From NCBI GenBank assembly GCA_903925515.1, contig CAIYFP010000202.1, forward strand, positions 1 through 9,875: a DNA stretch of 9,875 bases, read 5' to 3'. How positions within the stretch are numbered: the first letter of the stretch is position 1; each line of letters starts with the position of its first letter. Source of the stretch: an uncultured Verrucomicrobiota bacterium (GTDB taxonomy: Bacteria > Verrucomicrobiota > Verrucomicrobiia > Limisphaerales > UBA9464). Below the pieces are notes generated by a model. It saw only the letters and a program-made list of their open reading frames with translations, was not told the DNA's origin and did no database searches. Of this stretch, positions 1-5,894 are shown piece after piece. The translations under genes were made by a program, and so were the position numbers.

Positions 1-82
1 CGGCGGGTCCGGACAGGGACGAGTCGTTGCGCGAAGGACCTGGGGCCCTGCACGGGGTTGTTCCAAGCTGGGTCACTCGAAC

Positions 83-109
83 AAATGTCAAACGTTTAGA
101 TGTGACCCC
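83..109. repeat. Possible REP-like or mobile-element end
   Basis: AAATGTCA is followed by the 8-bp palindrome AAACGTTT (90-97) and then AGATGTGACCCC. From memory this resembles short sequences found next to REP-associated or IS-type elements, but I could not compare it with a database. It lies exactly where the reading frame ending at 277 changes from cysteine- and arginine-rich, coding-unlike sequence (1-109) to a recognisable dockerin-like tail. That position is why I list it. It could also be an ordinary palindromic operator: an AAACGTTT core is typical of LacI-family sites. Confidence 0.3.
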
Positions 110-132
110 ATTGCGTTCGCCATTGCGTTCGT
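109..132. repeat. 12-bp tandem duplication
   Basis: CATTGCGTTCGC at 109-120 is followed at once by CATTGCGTTCGT at 121-132, so two 12-bp units differ only in the last base. The length is a multiple of three, so the frame ending at 277 stays open. It starts at the last base of the REP-like motif, which would fit slippage or a scar at an insertion edge. Confidence 0.6.
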
Positions 133-277
133 GCGGTTGGCGGCCCGGTTTGGGTTGGTGCCGTTGACGTCGGCGCAGGACATGAACCGGGACGGCCTGG
201 TGAACACGACGGACATGCCGCTGGTGCGGTTGAACCAGACGACGACGGCGAATCGGGTGAGCGTGATTGCGCCGTAG
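110..277 (+). pseudogene. C-terminal fragment of a dockerin-like secreted protein
   Basis: The frame ending at TAG 275-277 encodes a tail with DMNRDGLVNTTD (codons 179-214). This matches the calcium-binding loop of type I dockerin/EF-hand repeats: Asp at loop positions 1, 5 and 12, Asn at 3 and 9, Gly at 6. It is followed by PLVRLNQTTTANRVSVIAP and the stop, which is how many verrucomicrobial secreted proteins end. In those proteins the dockerin-like repeat is often the last element. The frame stays open to the window start, but its translation before about position 110 is rich in Cys and Arg and looks non-coding. I therefore read this as a remnant cut off from its body, probably at the REP-like motif. 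The alternative is an intact gene whose start lies upstream of the window. Only one loop is visible, whereas a full dockerin has two. Confidence 0.45.
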
Positions 278-562
278 GGCTCCTTTCCCGGGGTCCAGCC
301 TTTGGGATGGAAATCGAAGGTGACATGACGGCTGGCAAAAGGGGGAAGCCCGCATCCTCGTCATCCCATCCTCGGATATTGTGGCCCACGGTTCCCGCGT
401 AGCTCTGTCTTTCTGGCTTGAGGGTTCAGGATGCGAGGATCAGGGGGCTCTGATTCGGGTTTGATTTGTCGGGCGGCTGTGCAAACAGATGCTTTTGGTC
501 GCAAGGGCTTCAGCCATTGGGTGGAGCCAGGCAGCGGAACGTGCTGGGTTGAGAGGGTTTGC
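278..562. other. Intergenic region upstream of the sensor kinase
   Basis: I see no gene, tRNA or convincing terminator here. The frame of the downstream kinase is open back to an ATG at 431, but this stretch does not resemble the kinase or a signal peptide. CCTTTGGGATG at 299-309 resembles the start of the 15-bp repeat found twice at 4317 and 4506. I found no promoter hexamers close enough to consensus to call. Confidence 0.5.
551..557 (+). promoter_or_regulatory. Ribosome binding site supporting the kinase start at 563
   Basis: GAGAGGG lies five bases before ATG 563. The protein starting there opens directly with a normal signal peptide. The in-frame ATG at 431 also has a GAGGG six bases upstream, but it would add 44 residues without recognisable features before the signal peptide. 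The site at 551 therefore decides the start. Confidence 0.55.
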
Positions 563-3500
563 ATGAGGACCGCAAGGTACATTGCAGGGATCATGGTCGG
601 GATGCTCCTCGTCCATGGGGCAGTCGCCGAACCGATTGACTTCAGGCGTGACTACGCGCTGCGGGTTTTGGATCACACTGCAGGTATCCCGCACCTTGAC
701 ATCGCATCGTTGGCTTTCCCGGAGGATGGTCGCCTCTGGTATGGAGCGAAGGGATCGGTTGGGACGTTTGACGGCACCTTCTTCACCGTGCCCGGCGTCC
801 CATTCATGGAGCCTGTTCAACTTCGAGTCTATGCGGACAAGGGTGGAAGGGCATGGGTTTGCGGTCGGGGCGCGATGGCTCGTCACCAGGCCGGGGGCTG
901 GATCGTTTATGACGGCATGGATGACCTGCCCGCATGGGATGTCATCTCGGTGGGGACCGATGGCGACGGTCATCTGTGGGCGGGTGGGCCAGGATACATC
1001 GTCAAGATGGTTGGGGATCGTTTCGGGCGTGTTGCAGTCCCGGAGGCGGCTGCGGCGGAGGAGCTTCGCGTCGTGATCGACGGGTTGGGCCGGCCGTGGT
1101 GTGCCACGGGCGACTACGTGGGATGGCATGAGGGTGGACGGTGGCATCGCGCATGGGCGGCAGCACCAATGGACGCGAGCAGGGTCATGGGTGTTACGGG
1201 AGCCCGGGCGGAGGGCGTATGGGTCGGAATGCAGACCGAGGTTCGCTTGCTGAGGCGTGGAGCCATGGACCGGGCATGGCCGAGGCAGGACAACTTGCGA
1301 GGGGACGCGTTGGCGTTGCTGGAGGACTCGCGGGGAAACCTATGGGTGGGCGGGACGCGGAGTGGCCTGACGGTGTTCAACCCGCAGGGTGAAGCGACTC
1401 GCCTGACGGTGCGCGATGGGTTGCCGGGCAACTCGGTCTCGGCCGTTGGCGAGGATGGGGAAGGAAACGTTTGGGTTGCGGTCAAGGGATGCGGCCTTGT
1501 TCGGTTGCGGCCCATGACCGTGGTACGCCACGGGGGAGAGGAAGGGCTGATGCAAATCGCCAATAGCATCTGGCCCGATGGAAGGGGGGGCATGCTGGTG
1601 GGAAGCCATGGCGATGGGTTGATGACATGGGAGGGTGGCCAGTTCCAGCAGCACGAAGCATGGCGTGGCGAATGGTGTCCTGAGAGGTCATGGGTCCAGT
1701 CGGTGGTCCGGACCGAGGCCGGGGACATTTGGGTGGGCACGTCCAAGGCCGGTTTGATCCGATTCTCCGAAGGCAATGTGGAACAACACGGTCCCGAAGA
1801 TCTCGGGGCTGACACGGTCCATGCGTTGTATGAGGACTCCGGCGGCGTCATTTGGATTGGGACTTCGGGAGGTTTGCTCGCGTGGCAGGATGGGCGCTTC
1901 CAGCAGAGGTTGCCCGGCGGCGGGGACGAGCCCATGGACGTCCGCGCGATTGCGCAGGACGGCGGCGGCGACATCTGGGTCGTGGTCACCGGAAAGGGTC
2001 TTTGGCGGGGGCGAGGTGGCGTTTTCACGCCGTTTGTCGCGCATGGCATGGCCGCGCCCGAGTCGATACGTTCGTTGCTCGGGACGAGGGACGGCAGTGT
2101 TTGGGTGGGGACGGCACGGAAGGGGTTGTTCCGGGTTCGAGGCAGCAAGGTCCAAGGGTATGGGACGCAAGAGGGCTTGCCGGACATGGAGGTGATCGCA
2201 ATGGCGGAGGATCGTTCTGGGAACCTTTGGCTTGGAGGAGGAAGCCAGCTGGTCCGCGTGCCTGTGAAGGCGATGGATGACGTCGCGGCGGGAAGGCTCC
2301 GGGTGGTGCCGTGCGCGGGCTATGGCGCCTCGGATGGCGTGCCCGGGCCGATCCGGGGAGGGCGTCAACCATCGGCTTGTGTCGATGCCGAGGGAAAGGT
2401 TTGGTTTGCCACGCTTCGCGGATTTGCCGTGGTGGATCCCGAGCGGTCCATGGCTCCTTTGCCTCCGCCGCAAGCGAGGCTCATCTCGATGCGGGTTGAC
2501 GGGGAGATGGTCGAGGACCTGGACGATGTCGGGGGACGGCTGCGTTTCCCCGCAGGAAGCCGCATCGAGGTACAGTTCTCGGCGAGCCGTCTTGGAACGG
2601 CGGAGCGCCTTCGGTTTCAGCATCGGATGCTTCCCGACGGCACGTGGAGCCCCACCATGGACCATGGCTCTGCCCAGTTTGGCGACGTCGGGCCGGGACG
2701 GCATCAGTTCGAGATTCGGGCCGCGGAACTCGAGGGTCTGTGGGGGCCGCCCGCGGTCCTTACGTTCGAATTACTGCCGTCCGTTTGGCAGCGTGGGTGG
2801 GTTCGGGCCTTCGCCATCTTTGCTCCGTCCATCGGGACAGCGTGGTTCGTCCGTCATTTGGCAGTGGCGCGAAGACGCCGGGCGGACGCAAGGGAGGAGT
2901 TCACCCGGGACCTCATCCGACGCGAGGATTCCTGGCGTCGCCGCATCGCGGCCGACCTGCACGACGGGCTTGGGCAACTCCTCCAGGTGATGCGCAACCG
3001 GGCCATCCTTGCCTCGCGCACCACCGACCCGGGCACGGCGTCCGGGCATGCCGATGCCATCGCGCAAGCCGCTGGTCAGGCGATCCGCGAGATGCGCGAG
3101 ATGGTCGGCAACCTGCATCCCAGCCACCTCGACCACCTCGGGTTGACCGCCGCAGTGCGCCAGCTCGCCACCGATGCGTCGCGGGCGGGCGACACGCAGT
3201 GGGAGAGCGACATCGGCCCGATCGACGGGCTGTTGTCCAAGGATCAAGAGGTGCACTTCTATCGCGTGGTCCAGGAAGCGCTCGGCAACGTGCTTCGCCA
3301 CGCCCGGAGCCCTCGCGCATGGGTTTCCGTGCATCGCGACGGCGACGTGCTGCGGGCCAGCGTGAAGGACAACGGCCCCGGTCTCTCGCGCCCGGGGACC
3401 CATGTGGACGACGCCCGCCGCGGCTTCGGGCTTCGCAACATGGAGGAGCGTGCCGCCATCCTTGGCGGGCGCCTCCACCTGGTGTCGCCCTCCGAAGGCG

Positions 3501-3577
3501 GCTTGATTGTTTGCCTTGAAGTCCCCATTCCCAACCCCGCCCATGGAACGGAAGACGCGAATCATTCTCGCGGATGA
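563..3577 (+). CDS. Sensor histidine kinase, Reg_prop double propeller / Y_Y_Y / HisKA_3 / HATPase_c
   Basis: This is a 1004-aa membrane-bound sensor kinase that should phosphorylate the response regulator encoded next. A signal peptide covers residues 1-22 (cleavage after AVA). From about residue 50 to 625 there are 14 blade motifs of the G-x-hydrophobic-W-x-G type (for example GNLWVGG, GDIWVGT, GVIWIGT), first Trp W59 and last W614. They recur about every 43 residues, as expected for two seven-bladed Reg_prop propellers. A Y_Y_Y Ig-like domain follows (about 637-742), then one membrane helix (about 746-763) and a short linker. The HisKA_3 domain has phosphoacceptor H800 in LHDGLGQ. The ATPase domain has N909 (N box), D936-N-G-P-G940 (G1) and G954-F-G-L (G2), so all key residues are present. 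The family senses extracytoplasmic ligands, often polysaccharide breakdown products in Bacteroidetes; the ligand here is unknown. There is no receiver or AraC module, unlike one-protein hybrid systems. Its end overlaps the next gene by 35 nt. Confidence 0.93.
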   Translation: MRTARYIAGIMVGMLLVHGAVAEPIDFRRDYALRVLDHTAGIPHLDIASLAFPEDGRLWYGAKGSVGTFDGTFFTVPGVPFMEPVQLRVYADKGGRAWVCGRGAMARHQAGGWIVYDGMDDLPAWDVISVGTDGDGHLWAGGPGYIVKMVGDRFGRVAVPEAAAAEELRVVIDGLGRPWCATGDYVGWHEGGRWHRAWAAAPMDASRVMGVTGARAEGVWVGMQTEVRLLRRGAMDRAWPRQDNLRGDALALLEDSRGNLWVGGTRSGLTVFNPQGEATRLTVRDGLPGNSVSAVGEDGEGNVWVAVKGCGLVRLRPMTVVRHGGEEGLMQIANSIWPDGRGGMLVGSHGDGLMTWEGGQFQQHEAWRGEWCPERSWVQSVVRTEAGDIWVGTSKAGLIRFSEGNVEQHGPEDLGADTVHALYEDSGGVIWIGTSGGLLAWQDGRFQQRLPGGGDEPMDVRAIAQDGGGDIWVVVTGKGLWRGRGGVFTPFVAHGMAAPESIRSLLGTRDGSVWVGTARKGLFRVRGSKVQGYGTQEGLPDMEVIAMAEDRSGNLWLGGGSQLVRVPVKAMDDVAAGRLRVVPCAGYGASDGVPGPIRGGRQPSACVDAEGKVWFATLRGFAVVDPERSMAPLPPPQARLISMRVDGEMVEDLDDVGGRLRFPAGSRIEVQFSASRLGTAERLRFQHRMLPDGTWSPTMDHGSAQFGDVGPGRHQFEIRAAELEGLWGPPAVLTFELLPSVWQRGWVRAFAIFAPSIGTAWFVRHLAVARRRRADAREEFTRDLIRREDSWRRRIAADLHDGLGQLLQVMRNRAILASRTTDPGTASGHADAIAQAAGQAIREMREMVGNLHPSHLDHLGLTAAVRQLATDASRAGDTQWESDIGPIDGLLSKDQEVHFYRVVQEALGNVLRHARSPRAWVSVHRDGDVLRASVKDNGPGLSRPGTHVDDARRGFGLRNMEERAAILGGRLHLVSPSEGGLIVCLEVPIPNPAHGTEDANHSRG

Positions 3578-4196
3578 CCATCCGTTATGCCTTGAGGGTC
3601 TCCGGGCCATGCTCGCGTCGGCGCCCGACATCGAGGTGGTGGGCCAGTCGATGGACGGCAAGGCGGCATGGGCACTGATCACCGAAATCTGCCCGGACGT
3701 GGCCTTGCTGGACATCCGACTGCCGCTACTGGACGGGCTTGGGATCGCGCGCCTCATCCGCGGTTTGCCCCGGCCCGTGCCGTTCATCTTCCTCACCATG
3801 TGGATGGAGGAGGCCATCTTCAATGAGGCGATGGCCCTGGGGTGCTCGGGCTATCTCCTCAAGGAGTGCGCGGCTGAAGAGATCGTCTCCGCGATCAGGA
3901 CGGTGGCCTTGGGCCGGCGCTACCTCAGTCCATCGGTGAGCGACTTTGTGATGAGACGCCACGAGCGGCTCTCTGCGGTGGGCAGGGCCCATCCCGAGCT
4001 GGCCTTGCTCACCCCGGCCGAGAAGCGGGTGCTGCGCTTGGTTGCCGACAACAAGGCCACCAAGGAGATCGCGGAACAGTTGGGCGTGAGCCCTAGAACG
4101 GTGGACAACCAACGTGCCCGCATCGTCGCCAAACTTGGCCTCCGGGGCAGCCACAGCCTGATCCGCTTCGCCTTCGAGCACCGGCTGTATCTATAA
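3543..4196 (+). CDS. Response regulator, NarL/FixJ (LuxR-HTH) family
   Basis: This is a 217-aa DNA-binding response regulator and the likely partner of the upstream kinase. The receiver domain (about 5-120) has the acidic pair D11-D12, phosphoacceptor D57 in LLDIRLP, switch residue T85 and K107 in YLLKE, so it should be phosphorylatable. The LuxR-type helix-turn-helix (about 152-215) has LTPAEKRVLRLVA, KEIAEQLGVSPRTVDNQRARI and KLGL, the NarL-class pattern. HisKA_3 kinases normally pair with NarL-type regulators, which supports this partnership. I chose ATG 3543 because the protein then opens with the usual MERKTRIILADDHPL. A TTG at 3507 would add 12 poorly fitting residues. ATG 3543 lies inside the kinase gene and has no clear Shine-Dalgarno sequence, which suggests translational coupling. 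The targets cannot be read from the window. The gene ends with TAA and is followed by 473 nt without a gene. Confidence 0.95.
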   Translation: MERKTRIILADDHPLCLEGLRAMLASAPDIEVVGQSMDGKAAWALITEICPDVALLDIRLPLLDGLGIARLIRGLPRPVPFIFLTMWMEEAIFNEAMALGCSGYLLKECAAEEIVSAIRTVALGRRYLSPSVSDFVMRRHERLSAVGRAHPELALLTPAEKRVLRLVADNKATKEIAEQLGVSPRTVDNQRARIVAKLGLRGSHSLIRFAFEHRLYL

Positions 4197-4316
4197 TCCC
4201 CGCCCTCGGGCCCTGCGCTCCTCATGGAGGTCGTTGCATCCCATGGATCCTGCCGGCGGCAGTTGACGAAGGCTCCATGGCAAGGAAACGGCCATCCCAT
4301 GAAGGCGAACAGGTCC

Positions 4317-4331
4317 TTTGGGATGAATCCG
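4317..4331 (+). repeat. Intergenic repeat TTTGGGATGAATCCG, copy 1
   Basis: This 15-bp sequence occurs again exactly at 4506-4520, 189 bp downstream and in the same orientation. Its core GGATGAATCC can pair GGAT with ATCC. A shorter relative, CCTTTGGGATG, occurs at 299-309, before the kinase gene. Confidence 0.6.
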
Positions 4332-4505
4332 AGACGTCGCCCTGCGGGTGAAGTTTGAACAAGCAGGTATGCCGCAGCCACACCGCCCAAGGGCGCGGAG
4401 GTCCAGCATTCGTGCCACGGCGTGAATGCACCCAGCCGACAGCCTGGGCCATGTGATGATGTGCGGCGGAGGGCATGGGGGCTCCCACTCCCAAGGCTCC
4501 GCTTT

Positions 4506-4520
4506 TTTGGGATGAATCCG
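4506..4520 (+). repeat. Intergenic repeat TTTGGGATGAATCCG, copy 2
   Basis: This is the second exact copy of the 15-bp motif, preceded here by a T tract starting at 4503. The flanks on either side do not match copy 1 beyond the 15 bp. Confidence 0.6.
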
Positions 4521-4611
4521 TGGCCGACACTGGGATGTCACCGAGGCAAGGACCGCGCGCTGGAGAACTCCTCCGCATGGACAGAGGGAGAAGCTCTTCC
4601 TTCTGCAACCT

Positions 4612-4658
4612 TTGCGAGTAAATACACTCATCCGCAATAAGCGCGGTCCTTAAGTGTA
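4612..4658 (+). promoter_or_regulatory. Candidate promoter/operator for the parvulin-like gene
   Basis: The patch is AT-richer than its surroundings and lies just upstream of the ATG at 4670. TTGCGA (4612-4617) and CAATAA (4635-4640) have a 17-bp spacing but match the sigma70 consensus poorly, four of six and two of six bases. TACACT (4623-4628) and AGTGTA (4653-4658) form a 6-bp inverted repeat that could be an operator. This is suggestive only. Confidence 0.25.
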
Positions 4659-4669
4659 AGTCGTGTTCG

Positions 4670-5743
4670 ATGCGGTGGAGGAAGATCCGCCGGCATGCCT
4701 TTAATGGCAGCGTGTTGGATGTCCTTGCCACACCAAAGACTTTGCCCGCCTCACCCTTGAAGTCGCGCCCGGCGTCCCGTGAGAAGGTCCTGCCTCTTCT
4801 AGGGGTTGTGCTTGCTTGGTTGGCAGGTGCCGGGTGCAAACGCCCGGAGAGCACGGCATCCCAGCCGCCAGACATTGTCGCGGAGGTGGGTGATGTCGCC
4901 ATCACGAGGTCCCAACTGCTCGTCGCATGGGAACGGCGCGCGAAGACCCATCCCACCAACGTCCCTCCTAGCGCCGTGCTTTCCGAACTTGTGGACGACG
5001 CGGCGACGTACGTCCGGGCTCGCAACGAAGGCTTCCTCGATCGGCCCGAGGTCCAGACGGCGTTGCGGCAACTGGTCGTATCCCGATATCGCGAAGCATG
5101 CCTCGCGACCAACGCGACTCCCATCGAGCCCTCGGAGTCTGCCGTGCGGGTGGCCTACGAGTCCCAGACGAACGCCATGGTCAGGCCCCCGGCCTTCAAC
5201 GTCGCGATCTTTCTCCATGAGGTTCCCCGTCGTGCCACGCCTGAAAAGCGAAGGGAGGCTCGGGAAAGGGTGGAGGGCTGGCGGGCGGAAATCTTGAGGG
5301 CTTCCGATCCCGCCGCTGCGTTCGCATCGCTGGTGGCCGAGCGCTCGGCGGACAAGGCAACCCGCTATCGCCGCGGCGAGGTGGGATGGGCCAGCATGGA
5401 CGAGTTCCAGCGTCGGTTCCCGGCGGAGGTCGCCACCGCAGTCAGGGCACTTCGGCCGGGCGACACGAGCGACGTCGTCGAGACGCCCCAAGGTCTTTAC
5501 CTTGTGAGGGTGCTCGGGCAACGCCCGGCCTCGGTCCGCGCATTCGAGGAGGCCGCGCCCCAGATCCGCCACCAACTGCGGGAGCAGAACCGTTTTGCCC
5601 GTGAAGCCTCCATCCGCTCCGCCGCGCGCATGGGCATCCAGATCCGCACCAATGCCACCCTTCTCGCCAGCCTTGCCGCCAGCCGGCCGCCCCAGCGTGC
5701 GGCCATCCCCGCCCCGTCTCCGATGGAGCGGACGAACCCCTGA
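4670..5743 (+). CDS. Exported SurA/PpiC-like parvulin protein, probably a chaperone
   Basis: The protein has 357 residues. A hydrophobic segment at about 40-55 ends in LAGAGC, so it may be a lipoprotein with lipidated C56. The -3 residue is Gly, so the lipobox is imperfect and ordinary cleavage is possible. Residues 68-170 match the helical N-terminal region of SurA-like proteins (VAEVGDVAITRSQLL, then helices). Residues 176-285 align with a parvulin-type PPIase domain: the helix before FASLVAERS, GEVGW in place of GGDLGW, then ALRPGDTSDVVETPQGLYLVRVL. Both usual active-site histidines seem absent: the ASHIL position reads NVAIF (A179) and GYHII reads GLYLV (Y277). A chaperone role is therefore likelier than isomerase activity. 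It is followed by the giant exported protein, whose first candidate starts lie within 10-25 bases, so an operon is likely. The start is uncertain: ATG 4670 gives an unusually long N-region with no clear ribosome site, and a TTG at 4757 would give a shorter signal. Confidence 0.82.
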   Translation: MRWRKIRRHAFNGSVLDVLATPKTLPASPLKSRPASREKVLPLLGVVLAWLAGAGCKRPESTASQPPDIVAEVGDVAITRSQLLVAWERRAKTHPTNVPPSAVLSELVDDAATYVRARNEGFLDRPEVQTALRQLVVSRYREACLATNATPIEPSESAVRVAYESQTNAMVRPPAFNVAIFLHEVPRRATPEKRREARERVEGWRAEILRASDPAAAFASLVAERSADKATRYRRGEVGWASMDEFQRRFPAEVATAVRALRPGDTSDVVETPQGLYLVRVLGQRPASVRAFEEAAPQIRHQLREQNRFAREASIRSAARMGIQIRTNATLLASLAASRPPQRAAIPAPSPMERTNP

Positions 5744-5756
5744 ATCTTTACCCATG

Positions 5757-5762
5757 GAAGGA
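5757..5762 (+). promoter_or_regulatory. Strong Shine-Dalgarno-like site before ATG 5769
   Basis: GAAGGA lies six bases before ATG 5769, which is in frame with the giant protein, and 13 bases after the stop of the parvulin-like gene. It is the best ribosome site in the area. It competes with the weaker GGGGGA at 5880-5885 before ATG 5895, the start that gives a standard signal peptide. If 5769 is used, the protein gains 42 residues in front of its signal peptide. Confidence 0.4.
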
Positions 5763-5894
5763 ATGTCGATGATTCGTCCGGCGACCGCATTTGGCGTGGC
5801 CGGCATGTCCGAGGAATGCGTCCTCGACGCGGGACGTGAGCGGCCCGCCGGCCTCGTCGTTGGCTCCCGCGCTGGACTTGGGGGACGACTCGCC

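Larger units (their letters stand above)
4197..4669. other. Intergenic region with a repeated motif and AT-rich 3' end
   Basis: No gene is supported on either strand. The stretch contains a 13-bp perfect palindrome CTGCCGGCGGCAG (4250-4262), two identical copies of TTTGGGATGAATCCG (4317-4331 and 4506-4520), and an AT-richer patch from about 4612 to 4660 that probably carries the promoter of the next gene. I see no stem-loop plus T-run clear enough for an intrinsic terminator. A T6 tract at 4503-4508 lies beside a weak CCCAA/TTGGG pairing. Confidence 0.6.

Noticed and set aside
431..562. Upstream extension of the kinase from ATG 431
   Set aside because: The 44 added residues have no family resemblance and would bury the signal peptide. 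ATG 563 has a better-placed ribosome site and a standard signal sequence.
2771..3823. 350-aa open frame on the - strand
   Set aside because: It is antisense to the kinase core and receiver domain, whose catalytic residues are all on the + strand.
4250..4262. Palindrome CTGCCGGCGGCAG as a terminator for the two-component operon
   Set aside because: The stem has almost no loop and no T-run follows, so it is kept only as a note in the intergenic entry.
4222..5124. 300-aa open frame on the - strand across the intergenic region and the parvulin-like gene
   Set aside because: It overlaps a well-supported + strand gene, has no recognisable domain, and its low-complexity Arg/Ser/Pro-rich composition is typical of antisense frames in GC-rich DNA.
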